Shown in pieces: positions 16,466 to 24,530 of a stretch of 46,734 nucleotides of DNA (within the stretch, counting starts at the first letter, position 1; each line of letters opens with the position of its first letter). A program made the translations under genes and the position numbers. This DNA comes from Yinghuangia seranimata (GTDB lineage: Bacteria; Actinomycetota; Actinomycetes; Streptomycetales; Streptomycetaceae), in the NCBI RefSeq assembly GCF_029953285.1, contig NZ_JASAOI010000090.1, positions 1-46,734 of the forward strand, given 5' to 3'. A model generated the notes under the pieces. The model saw only the letters and a program-made list of their open reading frames with translations, did no database searches and was not told where the DNA came from.

Positions 16466-17224
16466 CTAGCCGACGCCGCCCGTGAGCGTCACGCCGCCGT
16501 CGATCACCAGCGTCTCGCCGGTGATCCACGACGCGTCGTCCGACAGCAGGTACGCCGCGGCCTTGGCGACGTCCTCCGGCACACCGAGCCGCTTCATCGG
16601 GTACGCGGCGGCGGCCTCCTCCTCGCGCCCCTCGTACAGCGCCTCCGCGAACCGCGTCTTGACGACCGCCGGCGCGACCGCGTTGACGCGTACGCCGGGG
16701 CCGAGTTCGCCGCCGAGCTGCCGGGTCATGTGGATGAGCGCGGCCTTGCTCACGTTGTACGCGCCGATGAACGGTCCGGCGACGACGCCGCCGACCGACG
16801 CGACGTTGAGCACCGCCCCGCCGTGCTCCTTCATCCACGCGCCGTACGCCTCCTGCGTCCAGCCCAGCGCGGCCACCAGGTTGACCTCGAGGATCTTGCG
16901 GAACGCCCCGAGGTCCGCGTCGATCAGCGCGCCGAAGTGCGGGTTGATGCCCGCGTTGTTGACCAGCAGGTCCAGCGAGCCGAACCGGTCGATCACCGCC
17001 GCGACCGCCGCCGCCCGGTGCTCGGCGTCGTCCGCCTTGCCGGGCACCGCCATCGCGTGCGCGGCACCGCCCAACTCCTCGACGGCCGCGTCCAGTTCCT
17101 CCTTCTTGCGGGCCGTGAGGCACACCGTGGCGCCGCACGCGACCAGTTCGGCCGCGATACCGAGCCCGATGCCGCGGCTCGCGCCGGTGACCAGCGCGGT
17201 CCTGCCGGTGAAGTCGACCGTCAT
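16466..17224 (-). CDS. Short-chain dehydrogenase/reductase
   Basis: A classical SDR of 252 aa. The cofactor motif TGASRGIG is at residues 13-20, NNAG at 89-92, catalytic Ser143 in NVASVGG, and YNVSK with Tyr156 and Lys160. The C-terminal VIDGGVTLTGG is typical of 3-hydroxyacyl or alcohol dehydrogenase-like members. Arg39 and Lys40 after the second strand suggest NADP(H). It overlaps the upstream kinase gene by ATGA, so the two are co-translated. In this operon it could oxidise or reduce a hydroxyacyl intermediate formed by the kinase/dehydrogenase pair, as the SDR of the Pseudomonas lva pathway is proposed to do. The substrate is not known. Confidence 0.93.
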   Translation of the reverse strand: MTVDFTGRTALVTGASRGIGLGIAAELVACGATVCLTARKKEELDAAVEELGGAAHAMAVPGKADDAEHRAAAVAAVIDRFGSLDLLVNNAGINPHFGALIDADLGAFRKILEVNLVAALGWTQEAYGAWMKEHGGAVLNVASVGGVVAGPFIGAYNVSKAALIHMTRQLGGELGPGVRVNAVAPAVVKTRFAEALYEGREEEAAAAYPMKRLGVPEDVAKAAAYLLSDDASWITGETLVIDGGVTLTGGVG

Positions 17225-18294
17225 GCCACGAACTTCCCTTCCTCGAGGACGGTCCGCGCCTTGGCCGCGAGACCGGCGAGCCCTTCCCTGGTGAACCGCG
17301 ACGCTCCGCCGTCGCCGGCCTGGTCGCCCATCGCACCGGCCGTGTACCGGTCCAGCACACCGGCGAGGATGCACGCCAGCCGCCAGTAGGCGAACGCGGC
17401 GTACCACGCGATGCCCGACAGGTCGCGCCCGGTCGCGGCGGCGTACCGCGCGCAGAACGCCGCGCGGTTGACGAACCCCTCGGCCGCGGTGCCGTCCGAC
17501 GGCAACAGGCCGCCGTCCTCGCCGCGTTCGACCCAGTACACGAGCGTGGTGCCGACGTCCGCGAGCGGGTCGCCGAGTGTGCACAGCTCCCAGTCGAGCA
17601 CCGCGCGCACCGAACCGTCGGGGCCCACGATGCAGTTGTCGAGCCGGAAGTCGCCGTGCACGATCGTGGCGCCCTGCTGCTCGGGCACCGACGCGCTCAG
17701 CGCCGCGTGCACCTCGTCGATCCCCTCGACGCCCGGCACCCGGGTGGCCTCCCACTGCCGGTGCCAGCGCCGCAGCTGCCGTCCGATGTAGTCCTCGCGG
17801 CGGCCCAGGTCGCCCAGGCCGACCGCGTCGACGTCCACCGCGTGGATCGCGGCGAGGACGTCGGCGAGCTGCTCGCCCGCGCGCCGCCGGCCGTGGATGT
17901 CCAGCTCACGGGTGGCGTCGGCGGCGTTGCGCAGTACCGCGCCGTCCACGAACTCCATGACGTAGAAGGGCGCTCCGTTGACGGAGTCGTCCGCGCTCAG
18001 CCCGACCACCGGCGGCACCGGCACCGGCGTGCGCCCCGAACCGAGCGCCGCCAGGATGCGGTGCTCGCGCCCCATGTCGTGCGCCGTCGCGAGGACGTGG
18101 CCGAGCGGCGGGCGGCGCAGCACCCACCGGGTGCCCGCGCCGTCGGCGACCACATAGGTCAGGTTGGAGTGCCCGCCCACGACCGGGGTGAAGGACAGCG
18201 GCGGAACGAGCGACGGGACCCGTGCGGCCAGCCACTCGGTGACCTCGCCGGGCGCGACGCCCGCGGGCACAACGGTTCGACCGGATTCGCTCAT
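17221..18294 (-). CDS. APH-type phosphotransferase, ACAD10/11 kinase-domain / LvaA-like
   Basis: A protein of 357 aa with the aminoglycoside-phosphotransferase (choline-kinase-like) fold. GGHSNLTY (40-47) is the nucleotide loop, VLRRPP carries the strand-3 region, HGDFRLDN (213-220) is the catalytic loop with Asp215, and DWE (234-236) is the metal-binding motif. This subgroup occurs beside or fused to acyl-CoA dehydrogenases, as in the N-terminal half of human ACAD11 and in bacterial LvaA, which phosphorylates the hydroxyl of 4-hydroxyacyl-CoA. Here it overlaps the dehydrogenase gene upstream and the SDR gene downstream by ATGA junctions, so the context supports hydroxyacyl-CoA kinase rather than antibiotic resistance. 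The chain length handled is unknown. Confidence 0.92.
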   Translation of the reverse strand: MSESGRTVVPAGVAPGEVTEWLAARVPSLVPPLSFTPVVGGHSNLTYVVADGAGTRWVLRRPPLGHVLATAHDMGREHRILAALGSGRTPVPVPPVVGLSADDSVNGAPFYVMEFVDGAVLRNAADATRELDIHGRRRAGEQLADVLAAIHAVDVDAVGLGDLGRREDYIGRQLRRWHRQWEATRVPGVEGIDEVHAALSASVPEQQGATIVHGDFRLDNCIVGPDGSVRAVLDWELCTLGDPLADVGTTLVYWVERGEDGGLLPSDGTAAEGFVNRAAFCARYAAATGRDLSGIAWYAAFAYWRLACILAGVLDRYTAGAMGDQAGDGGASRFTREGLAGLAAKARTVLEEGKFVA

Positions 18295-19598
18295 GCTTCG
18301 CCGTCCGCGGCCAGCAGCGACGCGAACTTCTTGCGCGCGGCCTCGCGGCGCGTCGGCACGTGCTCGCTCGGCACCTCCACCGCACGGTAGTCCTTGAGCA
18401 CCTGGCGCGCGACGGTGACGCGGTGCACCTCGTCCGGCCCGTCGTAGATGCGGGCGGCGCGCGCGTACCGGTACATCTGCTCGAGCGGCAGGTCGGTGGA
18501 GAACCCCAGCGAGCCGTGGATCTGGATCGCGCGGTCGATCACGTCGTACAGCACCTGCGCGCCGTAGAACTTGATCGCCGAGATCTCCGTGCGCGCGGCG
18601 GGCGCCCCGTCGCGGTCCATGCGCCACGCGGCGTGCAGCGTCATCAGGCGGGCGGCCTGGATGCCGGCGTACGAGTCGGCGATCCAGTTCTGCACGGTCT
18701 GCTTCTCGGCGAGCAGCGAGCCGTGCGCGTACCGGGACACGGCGCGCTCGCACAGCATGTCGAGGGCGCGCTGCGCCTGGCCGAGCCAGCGCATGCAGTG
18801 GTGGATGCGACCCGGGCCGAGGCGGAGCTGGGCCAGCTTGAAGCCGTCGCCCTCGTTGCCGACGAGGTTCTCGTACGGCACGCGCACCGCGTGGTAGCGG
18901 ATCTCGGCGTGTCCGCCGAGTCCGCGGTGCAGCCGCTCGGTGCGGCCGGGGTCCTCCAGCGTGGCGACGTCGCGGACGATCTCGACGCCTGGGGTGTCGG
19001 CCGGGACGACGATCATCGACGCGCGCGCGTGCGGGTTGGCGTCGGGGTCGGTGACGACCATCGCGATGAGGATGTCGGCGACGGAGCCGTTCGACGTGAA
19101 CCACTTGTGGCCGTCGATGACCCACTCGTCGCCATGCCGGACCGCGCGGGTCGCCAGCAGCGTGGGGTCGGACCCCGCGGTGTCCGGCTCGGTCATCGAG
19201 AACGCGCTGCGGATACGGCCGTCGAGCAGCGGCTCCAGCCAGCGTTCCCGCTGCCACTCGCGGCCCGAGGCGGCGATGCCGTGCGCGAGCAGCTCGGCGT
19301 TGCCGGAGTCGGGCGCGTTGTTGCCGAAGACGACCGGCGCGTACGCCGTGCGGCCGAGGATCTCGTGCATGAGGCCGAGGCGCACCTGGCCGAAGCCCTG
19401 TCCGCCGAGCTCGGGCGGCAGGTGCGCGGCCCACAGGCCGCGTTCCTTGACCCGTTCCTTCAGCGGCGCCAGCGCGGCGCGCAGCGTCGGGTCGTCGAGT
19501 TCGAGGGTCTCCAGGGGGCAGATCTCGTCGCGGACGAAGCCGCGCATCCACTCCAGTTGTTCCTCGAACTCCGGCTCGGTCGAGAAGTCCCAGGCCAT
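18291..19598 (-). CDS. Acyl-CoA dehydrogenase, ACAD10/11 type
   Basis: A protein of 435 aa with the full acyl-CoA dehydrogenase fold: N-terminal helices, FSMTEPDTAGSDP at about 133-145, and GHKWFTSNGS at about 163-172. The C-terminal signature reads ARIYDGPDEVHR, so the usual catalytic Glu position holds Asp386. This DGPDEVH form marks the ACAD10/11 group, whose members remove phosphate from 4-phosphoacyl-CoA instead of doing simple beta-oxidation. The adjacent APH kinase fits that chemistry. FAD is bound. ATG at 19598 is chosen because GAGGGG lies nine bases upstream; the ATG three codons earlier (19607) abuts that site. It is the first of three overlapping genes. Confidence 0.93.
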   Translation of the reverse strand: MAWDFSTEPEFEEQLEWMRGFVRDEICPLETLELDDPTLRAALAPLKERVKERGLWAAHLPPELGGQGFGQVRLGLMHEILGRTAYAPVVFGNNAPDSGNAELLAHGIAASGREWQRERWLEPLLDGRIRSAFSMTEPDTAGSDPTLLATRAVRHGDEWVIDGHKWFTSNGSVADILIAMVVTDPDANPHARASMIVVPADTPGVEIVRDVATLEDPGRTERLHRGLGGHAEIRYHAVRVPYENLVGNEGDGFKLAQLRLGPGRIHHCMRWLGQAQRALDMLCERAVSRYAHGSLLAEKQTVQNWIADSYAGIQAARLMTLHAAWRMDRDGAPAARTEISAIKFYGAQVLYDVIDRAIQIHGSLGFSTDLPLEQMYRYARAARIYDGPDEVHRVTVARQVLKDYRAVEVPSEHVPTRREAARKKFASLLAADGEA

Positions 19599-19668
19599 CG
19601 TGCCCATCCCCTCGGGTGGTCGGTCGGATCGGTCGGATCGGCTGATCGGTGCGCGGGCGGGCCGGCGG

Positions 19669-20469
19669 TCAGCCCAGCGCGGCGGGGTCGCGGCGGGCCC
19701 GCCCGGAGAACGCCAGCGAGCGGCCCGCTTCCAGGGCCGCGAACTGCATGAGGTGCGGCAGCAGCCGGTGCAGCGGGCCGACGGTCACTGCGGGGCCCGG
19801 CGTACGGCCGCGGCCCGAGACGCCCAGCAGGACGCCCAGGCGTAAGGCCGCGCGGCCGACTTCGGCGTGCGTCATCGGCCGGGCGGGCCCGTGGGTCGCG
19901 GGCGTGGCGCCGCGGTCGAACAGCGCCACCGCGGAGGTCGCCACGCGCTCCGCGTACGGCCGCACCGCGCGCCGGTCGACCGGCTCGGCCCACGAGGTCA
20001 GCACCCGCAGGCCGCCCTCGCGCAGCACGAACATCTCCTGCGGCGGATCGGCCGCTCCACCGGTCGCGCGCGCGACCGTCATCGCGTCGTCCGGACCCTC
20101 GACGAACACCATGCGGGGAGCGGTGCCCCGCAGCGCGCGGTGGCACGCCGCGACGCCCTGCCCGGGCGGCATCGGCACGGTCGCCGCGCCCGCCGCCAGG
20201 ACGGCCAGGTCGAGCACCGTCCAGTCGACGCACGGCCGCACCATGACCCCGATCCGGTCGCCGGGCAGCACCCCGCCGGCCATCAGGCCGGCCGCGACCG
20301 CGACCACGCGGTCCTCCAACTCCCGCCAGGTCAAGGACCGTTGGGCGGCACCGGAGGGATCGCGCCAGTGCGCGGCCATGCGCTCCGGCCAGTGGTCCGC
20401 CGCGCGCCACAGCGCGGCGAGCAGGTTGCGGTTCGCCGCAGTGCCCGGCACGGCGCGTGCGTGCTCCAC
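19669..20469 (-). CDS. Truncated, degenerate AMP-forming acyl-CoA synthetase (N-terminal half only)
   Basis: A protein of 266 aa against more than 550 for the family. The N-terminal part aligns well by eye with FadD15-type long-chain acyl-CoA synthetases: LTWRELEDRVVAVAAGLM, GDRIGVMVRPCVDWTVLDLA and GAATVPM. Where the ATP-binding YTSGTTGxPKG loop should be, the protein reads DRGATPATHGPARPMTH, without the required Gly/Thr/Lys pattern. The frame ends after GRSLAFSGRA, so the acyl- and CoA-binding C-terminal half is absent. GTG at 20469 has AGGGGG six bases upstream, so translation is plausible. It may be a decaying lvaE-like gene or a non-catalytic protein. It lies in line between two acyl-CoA dehydrogenase genes. 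Confidence 0.75.
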   Translation of the reverse strand: MEHARAVPGTAANRNLLAALWRAADHWPERMAAHWRDPSGAAQRSLTWRELEDRVVAVAAGLMAGGVLPGDRIGVMVRPCVDWTVLDLAVLAAGAATVPMPPGQGVAACHRALRGTAPRMVFVEGPDDAMTVARATGGAADPPQEMFVLREGGLRVLTSWAEPVDRRAVRPYAERVATSAVALFDRGATPATHGPARPMTHAEVGRAALRLGVLLGVSGRGRTPGPAVTVGPLHRLLPHLMQFAALEAGRSLAFSGRARRDPAALG

Positions 20470-20558
20470 GACGGTCCCCCTCACCGACGGAACCAACCAG
20501 GCTCTTGTCTAGCAGGCGAGGGGGCCGCGTCGTAGGCGGGCGGGCGCGGAGGGTGCCG

Positions 20559-21704
20559 TCAGACGCCAAGGGACCGCCCGATGATCTCCTTCATGATCTC
20601 GTTCGTCCCGCCGTAGATCGCCTGGACGCGGCTGTCGATGAACGCCTTGGCGACCGGGTACTCCATCATGTAGCCGTAGCCGCCGTGCAGTTGCAGGCAG
20701 CGGTCGACGACGCGCTTCTGCAGGTCGGTCGTCCACCACTTGGCCTTGGACGCGGCGACGGCGTCGAGATCGCCGTCGAGGTGCCGCAGCACGCAGTCGT
20801 CGATGTACGTGCGGGCGATGTCCAGTTCGGTGGCCATCTCGGCCAGTTCGAAGCGGGTGTTCTGGAACGACCCGATCGGCTGCCCGAACGCCGTACGGCT
20901 CTTGCAGTACTCGAGCGTCTGCTCGAACACCACCTCGGCGCCGGCCACCGCCGCGGTCGCGATGCCGAGCCGCTCCTGCGGCAGGTTGTGCATCAGGTGG
21001 TAGAAGCCCTGGTTGAGCTGCCCGAGCAGGTTGTTGCCAGGGACCCTGACGTCGGTGAAGAACAGCTCGGCGGTGTCCTGCGCCTTCATCCCGACCTTGT
21101 CGAGGTTGCGGCCGCGATCGAAGCCCGGCATGCCGCGTTCCACGACGAGCAGGCTGATGCCCTTGCTGGCCTTGGCCTCCGGGTCGGTCTTCACCACCAC
21201 GACGACGAGGTCGGCGTTGATGCCGTTGGTGATGAAGGTCTTGGCGCCGTTCAGGATCCAGTCGTCTCCGTCGCGTACCGCCGTCGTGCGGACGCCCTGC
21301 AGGTCGCTGCCCGCGCCCGGCTCGGTCATCGCGATCGCGGTGATGATCTCGCCCGAGCAGAAGCCCGGCAGCCAGCGGGCCTTCTGCTCGTCGGTCGCCA
21401 GGTCGTTGAGGTACGGCGCCACGACCTCGTTGTGCAGGCCGAAGCCGACGCCGGACGCGCCGGCCCGGACGATCTCCTCCGACAGCGTCATCGGGTACCG
21501 GAAGTCCTTGACCCCGCCGCCTCCGTACCGCTCGTCGACGTCGATGCCGAGCAGGCCCTGCTTGCCGGCCTTGCGCCACACCTCGCGGTCGACGATCCCG
21601 GCCTTCTCCCACTCGCCGTGGAACGGCGTGACCTCGCGGCGCACGAACTCGCGCGCCGTCTCGCGGAAGGCGAGGTGCTCGGGTTCGAGATGGCGGTCCC
21701 TCAT
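20559..21704 (-). CDS. Acyl-CoA dehydrogenase, LCAD-like
   Basis: A protein of 381 aa with a complete acyl-CoA dehydrogenase fold. AIAMTEPGAGSDLQG (about 123-137) and the KTFITNGINAD strand bind FAD and substrate. SRTAFGQPIGSFQ and LQLHGGYGY are conserved. The MCAD catalytic Glu position reads IYGGTNEI, with Gly365 in place of Glu. A Glu in HNLPQERL (Glu244) matches the base used by long-chain and isovaleryl-type enzymes, so the enzyme should be active. The start ATG overlaps the TetR stop by four bases, so regulator and enzyme form one unit. The substrate is inferred to be a longer or branched acyl-CoA. Confidence 0.94.
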   Translation of the reverse strand: MRDRHLEPEHLAFRETAREFVRREVTPFHGEWEKAGIVDREVWRKAGKQGLLGIDVDERYGGGGVKDFRYPMTLSEEIVRAGASGVGFGLHNEVVAPYLNDLATDEQKARWLPGFCSGEIITAIAMTEPGAGSDLQGVRTTAVRDGDDWILNGAKTFITNGINADLVVVVVKTDPEAKASKGISLLVVERGMPGFDRGRNLDKVGMKAQDTAELFFTDVRVPGNNLLGQLNQGFYHLMHNLPQERLGIATAAVAGAEVVFEQTLEYCKSRTAFGQPIGSFQNTRFELAEMATELDIARTYIDDCVLRHLDGDLDAVAASKAKWWTTDLQKRVVDRCLQLHGGYGYMMEYPVAKAFIDSRVQAIYGGTNEIMKEIIGRSLGV

Positions 21705-22420
21705 GGCTGATCCCCCTGCTTCGACTCGGGTGACTGGGTGGCACGCAGGACGTCGACCTCGCGCTGCAGGTCGGCGGCGAGTTCCGCGATCAGCGCGGCG
21801 CGGTCGACGGCGCCGTCCGCGGTGCGCGCGTCGTCGGGGTTCCGGCGGAGCAGCCCGCCGAGGGTGAACCGGGCGAGCATGGCGGCGAGTTCGGGCGGCT
21901 GGTAGGAGCCGTCGGGGCGGTACCACTTGTACATCCAGTTGCACATGCCGATCGCGGCGAACGCGGCGATCTTGGCGTCGACGGGCTGGAACTCCCCGCT
22001 CTCCACGCCGTCCTGGACGACGGCGCGCACCGCACCGTCCACCTCGCGCTTGAACTTGTCGAAGACGGCCCGCGCCTCGGCCGGCAGCTGGTCCTCGTCG
22101 CGGAACCCGAGCCGGTACAGGTCGAGGTGCCGGGTCAGCCCGAGCACGTGCAGCTCGATCAGCCGCCGCAGCCGCGCCGACGCGGGCTCGTCGAGCACCA
22201 CGACCGCGCCGATGCGGTCGGCGCCCTCCCGCGCCCAGTCCTCGAAGATCGCGGTGACCAGCGCGTCCTTGTTCGGGAAGTAGTGGTACAGCGCGGCCTT
22301 GGACATGCCGAGCTCGTCGGCGATCTCCTGGAGCGTGACGGCGCCGAGCCCGCGCACCCCGAACAGCCGCGTCGCGGCGGCCCGGATCTCGTCGCGCATG
22401 AGGCGGTTGCGTGGCGGCAT
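21701..22420 (-). CDS. TetR-family regulator of acyl-CoA metabolism genes (inferred)
   Basis: A protein of 239 aa. The helix-turn-helix is clear: AATRLFGVRGLGAVTLQEIA and GMSKAALYHYFPNKDALVTA. The C-terminal domain has LYRLGFRDEDQLPAEARAVF and MCNWMYKWYRPDGSY, a pattern common in TetR proteins that control fatty-acid or acyl-CoA genes (KstR2/FadR-like). It heads the leftward run of acyl-CoA genes and overlaps the first dehydrogenase by ATGA. ATG at 22420 is preferred over TTG at 22426. A good promoter lies 40-67 bases upstream with a palindrome over its -10 box, which argues for self-repression relieved by an acyl-CoA. Confidence 0.94.
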   Translation of the reverse strand: MPPRNRLMRDEIRAAATRLFGVRGLGAVTLQEIADELGMSKAALYHYFPNKDALVTAIFEDWAREGADRIGAVVVLDEPASARLRRLIELHVLGLTRHLDLYRLGFRDEDQLPAEARAVFDKFKREVDGAVRAVVQDGVESGEFQPVDAKIAAFAAIGMCNWMYKWYRPDGSYQPPELAAMLARFTLGGLLRRNPDDARTADGAVDRAALIAELAADLQREVDVLRATQSPESKQGDQP

Positions 22421-22426
22421 CGTCAA

Positions 22427-22459
22427 CCTAGCGGTAGGAATTCCGACTCGATGGTCGGA
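22427..22459. promoter_or_regulatory. Palindromic operators of the TetR/acyl-CoA operon
   Basis: TCCGAC-N6-GTCGGA (22442-22459) covers the predicted start point and touches the -10 box. A second palindrome, CCTA-GCGG-TAGG (22427-22438), lies between it and the start codon. These are the natural candidate binding sites for the TetR product. Confidence 0.6.
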
Positions 22460-22487
22460 TGCTAGGCGCGGGGTGTTCAGGGATCAA
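22459..22487 (-). promoter_or_regulatory. Promoter of the TetR/acyl-CoA operon
   Basis: Read leftward, the -35 box is TTGATC (22487-22482), the spacer is exactly 17 bases, and the -10 box is TAGCAT (22464-22459). Four of six bases match consensus in each box. Transcription would begin near 22452, about 30 bases before the TetR start. Confidence 0.6.
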
Positions 22488-22622
22488 GAGGACGGCACGG
22501 ATCGCCGACGGGGACGCCATGTGACGCACGAGTGATCCGCGGCCGCGCGGGCAGGCACCGGCCCGAGCCGGCGGGGGCGGAACGACTCCCCACCGGCTCG
22601 TCGAAGACGCAATGAGGCCCTG

Positions 22623-24530
22623 TCAGGCGACCGCGGCGATGACCGACCCGGCCGTGGCGGTCGCCCCCCACCGGAGCGCCCGCCCCGCGGCCACGCCCCG
22701 GAGCCACAGCTCCGCGGCGACGACGTCGGCGAAGCCCCCGAGCAGCTCGCTCGGGTCGCCGCCCATGCCGCCCTTGCCGAGGACCGGGCGGGTCGCCCGG
22801 TCGAGCGCCACGCGAACGGCCTCCGTGTCGACCACTCCGAGCTCGCCGAGCAGCGGGGCCGCGAACAGGTCCCGCAGGTCGTTGGCGTTCCGGCGCAGCC
22901 CCCGCATCTCGGACTGGGTGTAGTCGCCCTTGCCCGTCCTCGACAGCGCGGACCGGGGCACGAGCCCTTCCACCGCCGTGTGCAACAGCGTGCGCGGCCC
23001 GTCGCCGCGCCCGCGTGCCCACGCGGGCAGCGCGAGGCCGGCGCGGACGACGCTGTTGTCGAGGTACGGCGCGCGGACCCGCACGCCGCTGCCCTCGGCG
23101 AGCTGCGCCATGACGCGGTGCCGGTCCGCCGCGCGGCGGACCGCGACCCACGACGCGCGGTCGCCGGGCCGGCGGTGCGCGGACGGGTCGCCCGGCTGTC
23201 CGGCGTTGTCGTCGAGGTCGCCGGCGACGCGGCGCAGCGCGGCCGCGACCCGGTGCCGGGCGTCCGCGGTGGCCCAAGCGAGCGCGGGCGCGGGGCGGCA
23301 CCACGCGATGAGGCTGTCGAGCCCGTCCCCGGGCATGCCGCCGGGGCCGCGTTCGACGACGCCGGCCAGTTCGACGAGCGCCTGGTCGAAGCCGGTGCGG
23401 CCGATCCGCCGCGCCGCCGCCGCCAGGTCGCCGGGCTTGTATCCGGCCACGCGGGCCCACGAACGGGCGTGCCGTGCCGCGGCGATGGGGTGCCGGTCCA
23501 TGGCGAGGTCGGCGAGGTAGGCGAGCGGGGTGCCGAGCACGGCGTCGCCGCCGTAACCGGTCAGGTGCACGTCGATACCGGCGTCGCGGGCCGCCGAGAG
23601 GTGCCGCAGCGTGCGCGCGGCGGTGACCAGCGGCAGCGCCGGCTCGTCGGTGACCGGCGGGGCGTCGAAGGCGTCGACCAGCCGGGTGTACGGCAGGCAG
23701 TCGGCGTCGGCGGGCACCAGCAGGTGCCGCAGCCGGGCGGACGCGGTGGCGACCTTGGAGGCGTACTCGACGTCGTCCTGCGCGTACGGGTCGGACCAGG
23801 TGACCGCGACGACCTCGTGCTGCGTGGCGCGGGCCGCGAGGAGCGACAGGACGGTCGAGTCGCGGCCTCCGGACAGGTCGGTGCCGGTCTTGGTCGCGGC
23901 GTCGACGCGGCGTCCGACAGCGCTGGTCAGCGCGTCCCGCAGCGCGGCCGCGGCGGCCGGGAAGTCGAGTGGCGCGGAGCCCTGTTCGTGCTTGCGCAGG
24001 CGCCGCTTGGGTCCGGCGATCTCCAGCGTGCGGCCGGGTTCGAGCCGGTCGATGCCGGTGAACAGCGACCGCCCGGACGCCAGTTCGGGCACCTCGGGGC
24101 AGACAACGCGGGCCGCGAGCAGGTCGTGGTCGAGCCGGGCGCCGGTCAGGTCGGCGAGCGGGAGCGCGTGCGAGGCGTACACGAACCCCTCGTCGTACGG
24201 CGCGTGGTAGACCTGGCGCAGTCCCGCGAGGTCGCCGAGCACCAGGGTGCGGCGGCCGAGCCGGAGCACCACGTGGTAGCTGCCGGGCCAGCAGGTGAGC
24301 GGCCGCAGGCCGCCGCCGCGCGCGACGGCGAGGCCGACGTCGAGCTCCGTGTCGGTGGCGCGGCAGTCGCCGAGCACCGCCATCTGCACCGATCCGCGGT
24401 TGAGGGTGCGGACTTCGTCGGCGGGCCACTCCCCCACCAGCCACAACGGGTCGGGTCCGTCCCACAGGACGGTGGAGTGTTCGGGTCGCGGAGCCGTGCG
24501 GCTTCCGCTCATACCAGCGAACCAGCGCAT
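22623..24530 (-). CDS. Asparagine-synthase-like protein, lasso/macrolactam-cyclase type
   Basis: A protein of 635 aa. The N-terminal region has the Ntn-glutaminase fold of asparagine synthetase B, but it begins MRWFAG, so the catalytic Cys2 is missing and glutamine cannot be used. The C-terminal half has the ATP-pyrophosphatase loop [13 protein letters not shown] (SGGRDS at 220-225) and [14 protein letters not shown], so it should adenylate a carboxylate. Loss of Cys2 plus this C-domain is the hallmark of macrolactam cyclases such as McjC. The MRWFAG and [12 protein letters not shown] openings resemble the family named after albusnodin and ikarugamycin (from memory). No lasso protease, RRE protein, transporter or convincing precursor is adjacent. 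The start has AGGGGGA seven bases upstream; an iron-box-like sequence lies 74-92 bases upstream. Confidence 0.88.
   Translation of the reverse strand: MRWFAGMSGSRTAPRPEHSTVLWDGPDPLWLVGEWPADEVRTLNRGSVQMAVLGDCRATDTELDVGLAVARGGGLRPLTCWPGSYHVVLRLGRRTLVLGDLAGLRQVYHAPYDEGFVYASHALPLADLTGARLDHDLLAARVVCPEVPELASGRSLFTGIDRLEPGRTLEIAGPKRRLRKHEQGSAPLDFPAAAAALRDALTSAVGRRVDAATKTGTDLSGGRDSTVLSLLAARATQHEVVAVTWSDPYAQDDVEYASKVATASARLRHLLVPADADCLPYTRLVDAFDAPPVTDEPALPLVTAARTLRHLSAARDAGIDVHLTGYGGDAVLGTPLAYLADLAMDRHPIAAARHARSWARVAGYKPGDLAAAARRIGRTGFDQALVELAGVVERGPGGMPGDGLDSLIAWCRPAPALAWATADARHRVAAALRRVAGDLDDNAGQPGDPSAHRRPGDRASWVAVRRAADRHRVMAQLAEGSGVRVRAPYLDNSVVRAGLALPAWARGRGDGPRTLLHTAVEGLVPRSALSRTGKGDYTQSEMRGLRRNANDLRDLFAAPLLGELGVVDTEAVRVALDRATRPVLGKGGMGGDPSELLGGFADVVAAELWLRGVAAGRALRWGATATAGSVIAAVA

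Noticed and set aside
17221-18294. APH-fold protein as an aminoglycoside resistance gene
   Set aside because: Its subgroup and its ATGA overlaps with an ACAD10/11-type dehydrogenase and an SDR point to acyl-CoA metabolism.
22421-22622. Short leftward frames after the cyclase-like gene as a precursor peptide
   Set aside because: The only ATG frame of note (30 codons) lacks a Gly1/acidic pattern and overlaps the promoter and operators of the TetR operon.
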